From WVWN01 sp964563535 (lineage in GTDB: Bacteria > RBG-13-66-14 > B26-G2 > WVWN01): a stretch of 64,000 nt of DNA. A program made the position numbers and the translations under genes. The number at the start of each line of letters is the position of its first letter. Position 1 is the stretch's first letter. Below, in pieces: positions 47,859 to 57,500 of this stretch. Under the pieces are notes generated by a model that worked only from the letters and a program-made list of their open reading frames with translations, searched no databases and was not told the DNA's origin. Location of the stretch: positions 8,922 to 72,921 of the forward strand of contig CAZLXP010000002.1 in NCBI GenBank assembly GCA_964563535.1, written 5' to 3'.

Positions 47859-49319
47859 ATGGCGTCGGGTATCGTTCGGTACCTGGATGGAGTCGAAGCG
47901 AATCTCGAGGCGCTTCACGCCGCCGAGGGCGAAGACGTCTTCAACCTTTACTATAAGCACGCGGACGTCGATACGGCCGCCCACGAAAAAAAACGGCGCG
48001 ACGCGTTATTGGCGCCGGAGGTAGCTCGCGCGTGTGAAGAAGTCTTGTCGGGGAAAGGCGACGCCCGGTCAAAGAGGCGGGCCAAGATAATTTTGGACTG
48101 GGTGACGCAGGCGCGGGCCGAAACCGACGAGATCATCGACCTTAAAAACGATATCCAAAAAATAGTCATCAACGTTAAGCCGACGTTGGACGGCGAGGAG
48201 ATCCCGCGCCACTTAAAGACCGATATACTTTTAAAGGAAAACGACCGCGCGAAAAGGCGTCGCGCCTTCGAATCGGAGGGTAAACTTCGGCAGGAACTAC
48301 GTGAACGCGCGCGGCGGCTCTACCGGCTACGCAACGAAGCGGCGCAAACGCTGGGGTACGACGGTTATCCTTCGCTCACCTTGGCGGCCGAAGACCTAAC
48401 GGTCGCCGAACTCACCGACATTTTCGACAGGTACGAACAGGCGACGCGGGCCCCGTACGAGGAGCTTATGGCGGAAGGCGCCGACCGCTTCGGCTTAGCT
48501 CGCGTTGAGCCTTGGGACCTGAATTACGTTACTGATAAAATCTGTTCGCCCGACGATAAGTATTTCCCGAGAGAAGCGGCCTTGCCATCCTTGGCCGAGG
48601 TCGTTAAAAACTTCGGCCGCGACCTTGGGGCCATGGGGATCGCGATACACGACGACGCCGATATCCCGTACGGCGGCTTGTGTTTTGACATCCGGGTTCC
48701 CGACGACGTGCGTATTTTACTAAATCTGAAAGACGGCATGTCGGACCTGCGGGTGTTGTATCACGAGTTCGGCCACGCGGTTCATCGGAAATTTACGGCC
48801 ACGGAAAATTTCGCGCTCAAGGTCGGCGACGCCGGCTTTTTCGCCGAGGCGATGGCCGATACCTGGGGATTATTCATCGATACCCCCGCCTGGCTCCGCT
48901 TCTTTACGAAGATGCCGGAAGAGGAGATAGCGCGCGTGCAAGCCGCGGCGGAGAGGTCTTTCGCGGCCCGGATTCGGCGGTTCATGGCGGCCCAAAGCTT
49001 CGAGCTGGACGCGTATCGCGACGCCGACGGCGACCTCGCCGCGGCGCTGGACGCCCAGACCGAACGGTTTCTCGGGTACCGCTACGGCGACGACGGGATG
49101 TGGGCCGAGCAGTATTTCCCTTTACTCTATCCTATGTACAGCAAGAACTACATGCTCGCGCGGGTCATCCAGCGCGCCGTTTACGACCACCTCAAACGCG
49201 AATACGGTGAACCGCTGGGCAAGCCCCAGGCCTTCGAATTTTTAATAAACCAATTCTACGCCGACGGCGCCTTACGTACGTGGAAGGAAAAGCTGGCCGC
49301 CGTTGGATTGGACCTTTGA
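47859..49319 (+). CDS. M3-family metallopeptidase (oligoendopeptidase-like)
   Basis: The 486-residue cytoplasmic protein has the zinc site YHEFGHAVHR (His302, Glu303, His306) and the third-ligand Glu in AGFFAEAMADTWGLF. The C-terminal half has the usual M3 layout, ending in FEFLINQFYADGALRTWKEKL, and the length is somewhat short of PepF (about 600). It should cleave medium-length peptides. The start ATG 47859 has GAGGAG 10 nt upstream. Confidence 0.9.
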   Translation: MASGIVRYLDGVEANLEALHAAEGEDVFNLYYKHADVDTAAHEKKRRDALLAPEVARACEEVLSGKGDARSKRRAKIILDWVTQARAETDEIIDLKNDIQKIVINVKPTLDGEEIPRHLKTDILLKENDRAKRRRAFESEGKLRQELRERARRLYRLRNEAAQTLGYDGYPSLTLAAEDLTVAELTDIFDRYEQATRAPYEELMAEGADRFGLARVEPWDLNYVTDKICSPDDKYFPREAALPSLAEVVKNFGRDLGAMGIAIHDDADIPYGGLCFDIRVPDDVRILLNLKDGMSDLRVLYHEFGHAVHRKFTATENFALKVGDAGFFAEAMADTWGLFIDTPAWLRFFTKMPEEEIARVQAAAERSFAARIRRFMAAQSFELDAYRDADGDLAAALDAQTERFLGYRYGDDGMWAEQYFPLLYPMYSKNYMLARVIQRAVYDHLKREYGEPLGKPQAFEFLINQFYADGALRTWKEKLAAVGLDL

Positions 49320-49340
49320 CGAGCGCGGGGCGTCAGGGCG

Positions 49341-50177
49341 ATGGCAGCTAAGACCGTGAAAATAGGAGGCGCGACCGTAGGAGGCGACGCGTTCGCGCTG
49401 ATCGGCGGGCCGTGCGTGATCGAGACCGAGGAACTTGCGCTCGAGACGGCCCGGCTCGCCGCCGGCGTATGCGCCGACCTCGGCATCCCGTACGTTTACA
49501 AATCGTCGTATTCTAAGGACAATCGCTCGAGCCACGAGACGTACGGCGGCCCCGGCCCCGAGAAGGGGCTGGCCATCCTGTCCCGCGTCCGCGAGAAGGT
49601 CGGCGTTCCGGTACTCTCGGACGTCCACACCCCGGCCGAGGTCGCGGCGGCCGCCGAGGTGTTGGACTGCCTTCAGCTCCCCGCGTATCTATCCAAACAG
49701 ACCCAGCTCGCGCTGGCCATCGGGGCGGCGGGGAAACCGGTAAACGTAAAAAAAGCGCAGTTCTTTAAACCGGAGCAAATAGCCGTGCCGTTGCGAAAAA
49801 TCGAATCGACGGGCAACCGCCAAATCGTGATTACGGAACGCGGTACCGTCTTCGGGTATGGCGACATCGTCTTCGACCCCCGTTCGCTGGTCACGCTCCG
49901 GCGATTCGGCTATCCCGTGTTCTTCGACGTTACCCACGTCGTCCGTCTGCCGGGCACGACGAGCGACGACCCGGCCGGAGGCTTACGCGATTTTATTTTC
50001 CCGTTGGCGCGGGCGGCTTGCGGCGCCGGCATCGACGGCCTGTTTCTCGAGTTCCACCCCGAACCGGAACGGGCGCTGTGCGACGCGGCGAGTATGTTGC
50101 CTATAGCACGGCTACGCGAATTATTGCAACAGTGTCTGGAAATACACTCGCGGGTGAGAGGTTGGCCGGACAACTGA
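49341..50177 (+). CDS. kdsA: 3-deoxy-8-phosphooctulonate synthase (metal-dependent)
   Basis: The 278-residue enzyme condenses PEP with arabinose-5-phosphate to Kdo-8-phosphate for lipopolysaccharide. Motifs: FALIGGPCVIETEE, SSYSKDNRSSHETYGGPG, PVLSDVHTPAEV, NVKKAQFFKPEQ, FFDVTHVVRLPG. Cys25 stands where the non-metal E. coli enzyme has Asn, so this is the metal-dependent class. It is the first gene of kdsA-kdsD-lptC-nrdR; kdsD begins inside its stop (TGATG). Confidence 0.96.
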   Translation: MAAKTVKIGGATVGGDAFALIGGPCVIETEELALETARLAAGVCADLGIPYVYKSSYSKDNRSSHETYGGPGPEKGLAILSRVREKVGVPVLSDVHTPAEVAAAAEVLDCLQLPAYLSKQTQLALAIGAAGKPVNVKKAQFFKPEQIAVPLRKIESTGNRQIVITERGTVFGYGDIVFDPRSLVTLRRFGYPVFFDVTHVVRLPGTTSDDPAGGLRDFIFPLARAACGAGIDGLFLEFHPEPERALCDAASMLPIARLRELLQQCLEIHSRVRGWPDN

Positions 50178-51160
50178 TGATCCGGGACGTCAAAAAAGAC
50201 GGGCGACGCGTCGTGGCCATCGAGGCCGAGGCGGTTCGCGCGCTCGCCGACCACGTGGACGACAACTTCGCGGGCGCGGCGAACGCCATCCTATCCTCCG
50301 CCGGCCGAACGATCCTGTTGGGGATAGGGAAGTCCGGCATCATAGCCCAGAAGATCGCGGCCACCCTTTCGTCTACGGGTACGGCGTCCTTTTTCTTGCA
50401 CCCGGCGGAAGGAGCCCACGGCGATCTGGGGATGGTCCGCCCGGGCGACGTGGCGGTAGCCGTCTCGTACAGCGGCGAAACGCCCGAGATATTATGCCTC
50501 GTCCCGGCGTTTAAGGCGCTGGGGGTAACGCTCGTCGCGATGACGGGCAACCGCGAATCGACGCTCGCGCGCGAAGCGGATTACGTGATAAATACGTCGG
50601 TCGACCGGGAGGCTTGTCCTTTGGGGCTCGTCCCCACGGCCAGCACTACCGCGGCTCTCGTAATGGGCGACGCGCTCGCGGTATGCGTAATGCGCAAAAG
50701 GGACTTCCGGGAAGAGGATTTCGCCGCGGTCCATCCCGGCGGGACGTTGGGGCGACGATTGGTCTCCAAAATCTCCGAGTTGGGACATACCGGCGACGAA
50801 ATACCGCGGGTGGCGGCGACGGTTACGTTCGCCGAGGCCGTGGCGGAGATGAGCGCGAAAAAGTTCGGCATTACGGCCGTAACCGACGGCGAAGGCCGGT
50901 TGGCAGGGGTTATTACGGACGGCGATGTGCGACGGGCGTACGAGCGAGGTATGGCTAAGCCGGGCCATACGGCGGCCGACGTAATGACGCGCGACCCCAA
51001 AACTATCGGGTACGACGCGACGGGCGCCGCCGCCCTTCACGTCATGGAGAAATACCAAATCACGGCATTATTCATGCTCGACGCGGAAGGGCGGCCGGCG
51101 GCCATCGTCCATATCCACGATATTTTGGGACGCGGCGCCGCGACGGTGAATTTCGACTGA
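50177..51160 (+). CDS. kdsD: arabinose-5-phosphate isomerase (SIS + CBS)
   Basis: The 327-residue enzyme makes arabinose-5-phosphate from ribulose-5-phosphate, the substrate for KdsA. The SIS domain has ILLGIGKSGIIAQKIAATLS, LHPAEGAHGDLGMV and AVSYSGETPEIL, ending in FAAVHPGGTLGRRL; two CBS domains follow (MSAKKFGITAVTDGEGRLAGV and VMEKYQITALFMLDAEGRPA). ATG 50177 overlaps the kdsA stop; an upstream frame through kdsA is a shadow. The next gene overlaps by 1 nt. Confidence 0.95.
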   Translation: MIRDVKKDGRRVVAIEAEAVRALADHVDDNFAGAANAILSSAGRTILLGIGKSGIIAQKIAATLSSTGTASFFLHPAEGAHGDLGMVRPGDVAVAVSYSGETPEILCLVPAFKALGVTLVAMTGNRESTLAREADYVINTSVDREACPLGLVPTASTTAALVMGDALAVCVMRKRDFREEDFAAVHPGGTLGRRLVSKISELGHTGDEIPRVAATVTFAEAVAEMSAKKFGITAVTDGEGRLAGVITDGDVRRAYERGMAKPGHTAADVMTRDPKTIGYDATGAAALHVMEKYQITALFMLDAEGRPAAIVHIHDILGRGAATVNFD

Positions 51161-51774
51161 TGTACAAAGACACGACATTAATTGTCGCAGCCTCGTTAAT
51201 CGTCGCCGCGTGGGCGGCCGTCGGGTGCCGCGAGAGCGACGAGGAACTCCCGCCGCCGGCTAAAAATATCCCGACCCAGGTCATAGACAACTTCACCCTT
51301 ACCGAGACGGAGGGCGAGAACGTATCTTGGCGGCTTAAAGCCAAACGGGCGGATATCTACGACTACGCTAACGAGGCTAAGGTATTCGGCGTGTACGTTG
51401 ATTTCTACGAGGAGGGCGTATACAGTTCGACGCTTACCTCTCGCGAGGGCAAAGTGGATTTACTCCGGCATAGCATGCAAGCTCGGGGAAACGTCGTTTT
51501 GGTATCCCGCAAAGACGGCGCGGTCTTGAAAACGGAGGAGCTCAATTGGGACGCGGACTCCGGCCGCATATATTCCGACGCCCATTGCACGCTCGAGCGA
51601 GGCCACAGCGTCATTCGCGGCGAGGGTTTCAACGCCACCCCCGGCCTGGAGTCGTTCTCCACCCACCAACTCGACGCCGACATTCTCGAAAAAGAGATGA
51701 GCGGCCTGGAGACCAGGCCGCGCCGAGGAACGGCGGGCGGCACCGCCGAAAACGCGGACAAAGGTCCCAAATAA
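51160..51774 (+). CDS. lptC: LptC-like lipopolysaccharide export lipoprotein
   Basis: The 204-residue protein has a lipoprotein-like signal (LIVAASLIVAAWAAVGCRESD) and a beta-rich LptC/OstA-type domain: TQVIDNFTLTETEGENVSWRL, ADIYDYANEAKVFGVYVDFY, SREGKVDLLRHSMQARGNVVL and TEELNWDADSGRIYSD. LptC links the inner-membrane ABC transporter to LptA. Here it follows kdsD, as in many diderms, though lptA and lptB are not in the window. The C-terminal 25 residues are low-complexity. nrdR starts at its stop codon. Confidence 0.85.
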   Translation: MYKDTTLIVAASLIVAAWAAVGCRESDEELPPPAKNIPTQVIDNFTLTETEGENVSWRLKAKRADIYDYANEAKVFGVYVDFYEEGVYSSTLTSREGKVDLLRHSMQARGNVVLVSRKDGAVLKTEELNWDADSGRIYSDAHCTLERGHSVIRGEGFNATPGLESFSTHQLDADILEKEMSGLETRPRRGTAGGTAENADKGPK

Positions 51775-52256
51775 TGAGGTGTCCTTATTGCGGCGAAGTC
51801 GAGGATAGGGTAGTCGACTCGCGGGGGGTCGACGACGGCCACGTGATCCGGCGGCGGCGCGAATGCCGTTCCTGCGGCCGGCGCTTCACGACGTACGAAC
51901 GGCGAGAAGAAGTCCCCATGCTCGTGATAAAGAAAGACGGGACGCGCCAGCCGTTCAGCCGCGAAAAGATCGTCAAGGGGATAATGACGGCGTGCGAAAA
52001 GAGGCCGGTATCGCACGACGATATAGTCGACCTCGTGACGAAAATCGAGCGCGACCTGGGCGCGACGTACGAGGGAGAAATCCCCACCCGCGCCATAGGC
52101 GAGCGGGTGATGGGCGCCCTTAAAGAATTGGACGAGGTGGCTTATATAAGGTTCGCTTCCGTCTACAGGTCTTTCCGGGACGTGGGCGAGTTTATGAACG
52201 AACTACATAAATTAATGCGGCCGGAAGACGGGGAAAGCGAGCCCGGCGCCAAGTAA
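51774..52256 (+). CDS. nrdR: transcriptional repressor NrdR
   Basis: The 160-residue protein has the zinc ribbon MRCPYCGEVEDRVVDSR with CRSCGRRFTTYERRE, then the ATP-cone domain (VIKKDGTRQPFSREKIVKG). NrdR represses ribonucleotide reductase genes. ATG 51774 overlaps the lptC stop (TAATG); a longer upstream frame is a shadow. Its place after LPS genes may be only a shared transcript. galT follows after 33 nt. Confidence 0.96.
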   Translation: MRCPYCGEVEDRVVDSRGVDDGHVIRRRRECRSCGRRFTTYERREEVPMLVIKKDGTRQPFSREKIVKGIMTACEKRPVSHDDIVDLVTKIERDLGATYEGEIPTRAIGERVMGALKELDEVAYIRFASVYRSFRDVGEFMNELHKLMRPEDGESEPGAK

Positions 52257-52289
52257 CCGCGGAGGGCGGTTAAGAAATTAGGTATAAAA

Positions 52290-53303
52290 ATGCCTGAGTT
52301 AAGAAGAGATCCGGTTGTGGGTCGTTGGGTGATTATAGCCGCCGAGCGCGCCAAAAGGCCGCAAGATTTCGTGCCTATCGAAAATACGCATACGACGGCC
52401 GAAGGCAAGCGGAATTGCCCCTTTTGCCCGGGGCGCGAAGGCGAGACACCGCCCGAAATTATCGCGTACCGGTCCGGCGGCTCACCTCCCAATTCGCCGG
52501 GATGGACGGTCAGGGTCATTCCCAACAAATACCCGGCGCTCCAAATCGAGGGGGAGCTCGACGCCCGGGCCGAGGGAATATACGACCGCATGAACGGTAT
52601 CGGCGCCCACGAGGTTATTATCGAGACGCCCGATCACGACGCGACGCTGGCGACGATGTCGTCGTCCCAGCTCGAGGCGATGTTTCAAGCCATCGTGGAC
52701 CGGATAACCGACCTTGAAAACGACACGCGCTTCAAATATATACAGATTTTTAAAAACGTAGGAGAGGCGGCCGGGGCTAGTCTCGAACACCCCCATAGCC
52801 AGCTTATCGCGACGCCCGTCGTTCCCAAACGCATTACGGAAGAGCTCTCGGGGGCGTTGGCCCACTACGAATATAAGGAACGGTGCGTTTTCTGCGACAT
52901 CGTACGCCAGGAGTCCGACGATGAAGCGCGGTTGGTTTTCGCCGACGACGTGATCGTTTCGTTCGTCCCTTTTGCGCCCCGGTTCCCGTTCGAGATTCAA
53001 GTCGTACCCAGGCGCCACGTGTCTTCCTTCAAAAACATCGTCGACGAGGAAATCAAACACTTGGCAGTCCATTTAAAATTGATTATAGGGAAGATCGATG
53101 GCCTGTTGCGTACCCCGCCTTATAACATGGTGCTTCATACCGCGCCGTGCCGTCTGGACGAGCTTCGGCATTACCACTGGCATATCGAAATCATTCCCAA
53201 GTTGGCAAATGTAGCCGGTTTCGAGTGGGGGACCGGTTTCTATATAAACCCCACCATCCCCGAACAAGTAGCGGAACATTTACGGGTGTACAGTACCGAC
53301 TGA
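52290..53303 (+). CDS. galT: galactose-1-phosphate uridylyltransferase
   Basis: The 337-residue protein has both halves of the GalT fold: LRRDPVVGRWVIIAAERAKR, a zinc pair CPFCPGRE, the nucleophile motif LEHPHSQLIATP (His-Pro-His) and C-terminal YHWHIEIIPKL. It exchanges UDP between glucose and galactose phosphate; ADP-glucose phosphorylase-type activity is an alternative. Placement before glgA fits a sugar-nucleotide or glycogen role. Confidence 0.92.
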   Translation: MPELRRDPVVGRWVIIAAERAKRPQDFVPIENTHTTAEGKRNCPFCPGREGETPPEIIAYRSGGSPPNSPGWTVRVIPNKYPALQIEGELDARAEGIYDRMNGIGAHEVIIETPDHDATLATMSSSQLEAMFQAIVDRITDLENDTRFKYIQIFKNVGEAAGASLEHPHSQLIATPVVPKRITEELSGALAHYEYKERCVFCDIVRQESDDEARLVFADDVIVSFVPFAPRFPFEIQVVPRRHVSSFKNIVDEEIKHLAVHLKLIIGKIDGLLRTPPYNMVLHTAPCRLDELRHYHWHIEIIPKLANVAGFEWGTGFYINPTIPEQVAEHLRVYSTD

Positions 53304-53310
53304 GGTTCTT

Positions 53311-54810
53311 ATGGCTAAGTCGCCCATCGTCTTGGTCGTTTCGGAAGCCGTACCGTTCGCCAAAACCGGCGGCCTGGCGGACGTCGCCGGCTCTCTCCCC
53401 AAAGGGTTGGCGAAAATCGGCGCCAAACCGATACTCATAATGCCGTACTACAAAGAAGTGGCCCGAGGAGGTTTCGGCGAGAAGAAGGTGGGCCGTTTGG
53501 AGGTGCCGGTCGGCGCCAATAGGATAACTACCACCGTATACGCGACCGACATACCGGATACGGATATCCCGGCGTTTTTCCTGGCCTACGACCCGTATTT
53601 TTACCGGGACGGCTTATACCAGGAGAAAGGGATCGATTATCCCGATAACGCGGAGCGCTTCACGCTGTTATGTCGCGGGGCGCTGGAATTGATAGTGGCC
53701 GAAAACATGCGCCCGGCCTGCGTACACGGCCACGATTGGCAAACGGGTTTAATCCCGGTATATATAAGAGACCATTACGCCGCGGAACTCGGCGATACCG
53801 CAACGTTGTTCACGATCCATAACACCGGTTACCAGGGCAACTTCGACAAGAAGTATTTTCCCATAACGAACATTAATTGGAACCGCTTCCAAATAAACGA
53901 TATGGAGTTTTTCGGGCAATTCTCTTTTTTGAAGGCCGGCATCGTGCACGCCGACGTGATTAGTACCGTAAGTGAAAGGTACAGCGAAGAGATACAGACG
54001 CCCGAGTTCGGCTTTGTTATGGACGGCGTTCTGCGGCAACGACGCGGCGACCTATACGGCGTTCTCAACGGCATTGATTATTCCATCTGGAATGCCAAGA
54101 AGGACCCTTACCTGGCCGCAAATTACCGCCCCGAGAATCTCAAGGGCAAAGCTATATGTAAATACGCGCTCGAGAAAGAAAACGGCTTCCAGCACGAAAG
54201 CAAAAAGGCCCTCGTCGGCATTATTTCCCGGCTCGCCGACCAAAAGGGCTTCGACATCCTCGTGGACGGGATCGACGGCATACTGCAATTGCCGTGTCGT
54301 TACGTTTTGCTCGGGACGGGGGACCGGAAATATCACCGCCTCTTCGAGGAGGTGGCGAAGCGCCATCCTAAAAAGTTCTCCGCGCACCTCTTGTTCGACG
54401 ACGTGATGGCCCATCGCATATACGCGGGCGCAGATATGATATTGATGCCGTCGCGGTACGAGCCGTGCGGGTTGGGCCAGATGATAGCCATGTCGTATGG
54501 AACCGTGCCCGTAGTAAGGGCGACGGGGGGGTTGGCAGATACCGTCGTCGACGCCGACCATAATAAAAGGGAGGGCGTCGGCTTCACGTTCGAACGCTAC
54601 ACGGATCGGGCGATGGTAGAGGCGATCGAAAGGGCTATCGCGGCGTACGCGCGGCCGCGACGTTGGCGAAACATTATGCGGCGTGCGATGGCGAAAGATT
54701 TTTCGTGGGAACGGTCGGCGCGGGCGTATATGAAACTATATCGCTTGGCGAAGAAGAAGAGAGCGGAAAGGCGGGGGAAAACCAAATGTGAAACCCCGGC
54801 CGGGACGTAA
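53311..54810 (+). CDS. glgA: glycogen synthase
   Basis: The 499-residue GT5 enzyme elongates alpha-1,4-glucan. The ADP-glucose site KTGGLADVAGSLPKGLAK is near the N-terminus; the Asp/His segment reads CVHGHDWQTGLIPVY; the C-terminal ADP-binding EPCGLGQMIAMSYGTVPVVR-type segment is complete. GAGGTTCTT precedes ATG 53311. Downstream is a hairpin and an AT-rich spacer before the convergent HU gene. The last 20 residues are basic. Confidence 0.96.
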   Translation: MAKSPIVLVVSEAVPFAKTGGLADVAGSLPKGLAKIGAKPILIMPYYKEVARGGFGEKKVGRLEVPVGANRITTTVYATDIPDTDIPAFFLAYDPYFYRDGLYQEKGIDYPDNAERFTLLCRGALELIVAENMRPACVHGHDWQTGLIPVYIRDHYAAELGDTATLFTIHNTGYQGNFDKKYFPITNINWNRFQINDMEFFGQFSFLKAGIVHADVISTVSERYSEEIQTPEFGFVMDGVLRQRRGDLYGVLNGIDYSIWNAKKDPYLAANYRPENLKGKAICKYALEKENGFQHESKKALVGIISRLADQKGFDILVDGIDGILQLPCRYVLLGTGDRKYHRLFEEVAKRHPKKFSAHLLFDDVMAHRIYAGADMILMPSRYEPCGLGQMIAMSYGTVPVVRATGGLADTVVDADHNKREGVGFTFERYTDRAMVEAIERAIAAYARPRRWRNIMRRAMAKDFSWERSARAYMKLYRLAKKKRAERRGKTKCETPAGT

Positions 54811-54822
54811 TCGAGGCCGGGG
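54794..54822 (+). terminator. possible terminator at the end of glgA
   Basis: CCCCGGCC (54794-54801) pairs with GGCCGGGG (54815-54822), an 8-bp stem with a 13-nt loop spanning the glgA stop. No clear T tract follows; a second small hairpin GTTTA-AGTAT-TAAAC comes right after (54824-54838). Confidence 0.4.
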
Positions 54823-55089
54823 ATGTTTAAGTATTAAACAAAATTATATTATGTATATTAATAAAACATTGGAAATAAAGGAGATATATAGGAATTAAGG
54901 TAATACTAAATATAGATACGTCTGATAATATATATTATGTTAACAATACCTCGACGCATAATTATTTCTTTTTATGCCGATCCGCCCGCGACCTTTTTTT
55001 CCTTTTATGCTTCGCTATTTTTTCCCGTTTTCTCTTTTTGGGACAGCCCATCTGTCACCTCTGCTCTCGTCGTTTTTATATTTAACCGC
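54811..55089. other. AT-rich spacer between convergent genes
   Basis: About 280 nt, clearly richer in A+T than the rest of the window, between glgA and the HU gene. No open frame with a convincing protein, RNA gene or promoter is seen. It may be a non-coding spacer or a foreign remnant. Confidence 0.5.
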
Positions 55090-55380
55090 TTATCCTTCGA
55101 CGCCGCCTTCATCAAGTAACCTTTTCAGCGTTTTAGAGGCGCGAAAAGTAGCCGAAACCTTCGGCAATACGTATACCTGTTCGCCCGTTTTTGGGTTCCG
55201 GGCCGTACGGGCCGGCCGGCTTTTCACCGCGAAGGAACCGAAACCCCGCAGTTCTACCTTCTCTCCTTGGGCTAAGGCATCGCTTATGGTTTCGAGGATG
55301 GCATCTACTACGCTAATGGCCTCTTTTTGAATTAAACTATGACGTTTCGCGATGGAACGCGCCAGGTCCGCTTTCGTCAT
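55090..55380 (-). CDS. HU/IHF-family DNA-binding protein
   Basis: The 96-residue protein begins MTKADLARSIAKRHSL and has the signature VELRGFGSFAVKSRPART and the beta-arm RNPKTGEQVYV with the intercalating Pro. It bends DNA and compacts the nucleoid; sequence alone does not separate HU from IHF. AGGAGGT lies 9 nt before ATG 55380. It is a stand-alone gene. Confidence 0.95.
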   Translation of the reverse strand: MTKADLARSIAKRHSLIQKEAISVVDAILETISDALAQGEKVELRGFGSFAVKSRPARTARNPKTGEQVYVLPKVSATFRASKTLKRLLDEGGVEG

Positions 55381-55478
55381 ACCCGCCGACCTCCTTGTTA
55401 TACAAGGCCCGGGCGATAACCGCCAAAGTAACGGGGCCGGGCCAAGCGAATTAAATTTTCCCGCCGTAATTTACGCCG

Positions 55479-56432
55479 CTAAGGGTTTATCGCCGCCTGT
55501 TTCGCCTTTCGCCGCCGGCGTTGGAAAAACCATATTATAAGCCTTATTATCAATACCAGTATTATTAGTATTATAATAAACGGCAGTAATACGATTATGG
55601 CCTGGATTATGAAAATACATATCCGCAACGCTATCCGGAGGGCTTCTCTTAAAGCTTTCCCGAAGCTGTAACCTGTAGGAACCGCGGCGTGAGGCTCTTC
55701 GAGGTGGATAGTAATCGTTGACAGCCCTATTCGGGAATCGAGGTAGCGTAATTCCCCTTTAAAACGCTCGATATTCTCGGTTACGCGCTCAATCTCGCGC
55801 TCTACCTCTAATATATCCGAGACGGTCGCCGTCCGCTTCGCGAGGATCTCGAGGTACCGGGCGCGTGCCGCTTCGGCGTTCGCGAGGCGCGCTCGGAGGT
55901 CTACGTACTTTTCCGTTACGTCCTCCGTCGTACTATTTTCCGAACGCGGCCGCCCCACCTCCCGTAACGCCCTTATCGTTTCGTCGAACTTCGACGGATG
56001 AACCTTTAAAGTTACCGAGCCCAGCGCGTAACCCTCCTCGGCTACGGAACGGCTCGTTTCGACGACGAGCGCTTTCTCGGCCGCCGCTACGGCGTAGACT
56101 TTTTCGAACCCTTTCTCTACGTCGTCCACCTCGCACGTCAGGTCCCCCGTCTTAATGAGCTTCAACTCGCCGGTCATTTCGGCGGCATTCGCCTCCGCGA
56201 GGCCGGTGAAAACGTCCTCTCCGCGCGTAACCTCGCCTTTCGCCGGAGCCGGTGTCTTTTCCGCTAAGGGCTTTTCGCCCTCGGCAGCCTTGAATCCGGG
56301 CTCGGCCGGCGCCGCTTCCGGCGCGGCCCCTTCCTCGCTCAACGCCGGCGTTTCCGCCGCTTTTTTTGCGCAACCCAGGATAAGGAGAAACGCAGCGCTT
56401 AAAAGTACTAGTATTATCGTCGATTTACGCAC
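55479..56432 (-). CDS. DUF4349 lipoprotein
   Basis: The 317-residue protein has a lipobox (LSAAFLLILGCAKK), an Ala/Glu/Pro-rich spacer and the DUF4349 core (KLIKTGDLTCEVDDVEKGFE, LKVHPSKFDETIRAL, TEKYVDLRARLANAE, a long coiled coil around TVSDILEVEREIERVTENIE). It ends with a membrane helix rich in Ile (IIVLLPFIIILIILVLIIRL) and a basic tail. It probably sits in the cell envelope; function is unknown. GTG 56432 has GGGGAG 7 nt upstream. Confidence 0.85.
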   Translation of the reverse strand: MRKSTIILVLLSAAFLLILGCAKKAAETPALSEEGAAPEAAPAEPGFKAAEGEKPLAEKTPAPAKGEVTRGEDVFTGLAEANAAEMTGELKLIKTGDLTCEVDDVEKGFEKVYAVAAAEKALVVETSRSVAEEGYALGSVTLKVHPSKFDETIRALREVGRPRSENSTTEDVTEKYVDLRARLANAEAARARYLEILAKRTATVSDILEVEREIERVTENIERFKGELRYLDSRIGLSTITIHLEEPHAAVPTGYSFGKALREALRIALRICIFIIQAIIVLLPFIIILIILVLIIRLIIWFFQRRRRKAKQAAINP

Positions 56433-56514
56433 GTCGCAACTCCCCGGGTTGATGTTCCATTATGCGGTCGCGTATGGCCGGCGGATTCCGTACCGGGCCG
56501 CCGTTTATGCCGTA

Positions 56515-57459
56515 TTAATAAAGAGAATATTTAAACTCGACGCGCGTCGGGGGGTCGCCCCAACCTAACAGCTCTGCCCGAACGCGTCCGAAAAGTACGT
56601 CGTATAACGAAGGTTCCTTGGCCTTCTTCCTCACGATGACAGGGCGCCCCTTGACGCCGATCTCTTCCGCGACGTCTCGTAAACACTTTTGGAAGTTCCC
56701 CAATTCGTCGACGAACCCCAGTTCTTGGGCTTGGCGGCCGGAGAATATCCGGCCGTCGGCGTAATCCATGACGTACCGGCGTACGCGGTAGGCCGTGGGC
56801 GATTCGACGCCCAGGGCTTTAAGTTTGGCGGATATAACCGGGCGGCGCGCTCCCGCGACCACGTCCACGAACTCTTGGTAGACGTCGTCCACCGTCTCGC
56901 CCAGAAGCGCTTCTTCTTCCGGCGTCATAGGCCTTAAGGGCGAACCGATGTCCTTGTAGCGGCCGCTCTTTATGGTTTTGCTCGAAAGGCCGATTTTGCC
57001 GAAAAGGCCCTCCACGTTGGTGAACGTCATAATAACGCCGATAGACCCGGTCAGGGTTCCCGGGGCCGCGTATATTTTATCGCTCGCGCACGCAACGTAG
57101 TACGCGCCCGACGCGCCGACGTTAGACATGTACGCGTATAACTTCTTTTTCTTTTCTTTTAGCTTGAGGAGTTCCGCGTATATCTCTTGCGACGGCGCCA
57201 CGGCGCCGCCCGGGCTATCGATATATATAACGACGGCGGCTACCGTAGGGTCGTCGCGGTAAGAATGGATCACGTTTATTATTTCCTCGGACGACGTTAT
57301 AGACCCGCGTATATCCAAGACGGCGATTTTTTTACCCACCGGCGAATAGGCTTTGACGTCGGGGAGGGCGCGGCATAAGACGGCGACCGCGATAACGGCC
57401 GCGCATACGGCGAACGCTATCGCTCCCCCACCCATCAACCACCATTTCCTCGATGACAT
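56515..57459 (-). CDS. sppA: signal peptide peptidase SppA
   Basis: The 314-residue protein has an N-terminal membrane anchor and a Ser-Lys protease domain: IAVLDIRGSITSSEEII, IYIDSPGGAVAPSQEIYAEL, the nucleophile Ser in SNVGASGAYYVACASDKI and the base Lys in SGRYKDIGSPLRP. It digests cleaved signal peptides in the membrane. ATG 57459 is preferred to the upstream start, which adds 42 basic residues. Next on the same strand upstream is a TPR protein. Confidence 0.93.
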   Translation of the reverse strand: MSSRKWWLMGGGAIAFAVCAAVIAVAVLCRALPDVKAYSPVGKKIAVLDIRGSITSSEEIINVIHSYRDDPTVAAVVIYIDSPGGAVAPSQEIYAELLKLKEKKKKLYAYMSNVGASGAYYVACASDKIYAAPGTLTGSIGVIMTFTNVEGLFGKIGLSSKTIKSGRYKDIGSPLRPMTPEEEALLGETVDDVYQEFVDVVAGARRPVISAKLKALGVESPTAYRVRRYVMDYADGRIFSGRQAQELGFVDELGNFQKCLRDVAEEIGVKGRPVIVRKKAKEPSLYDVLFGRVRAELLGWGDPPTRVEFKYSLY

Positions 57460-57500
57460 CCTTTTTCGAGCGCCTCCTGGTCGCGCGTCCCGCGCGAGTT

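Noticed and set aside
54937..55119. Hydrophobic open frame in the AT-rich spacer
   Set aside because: It overlaps the end of the HU gene, its composition follows the AT-rich DNA, and there is no ribosome site or promoter.
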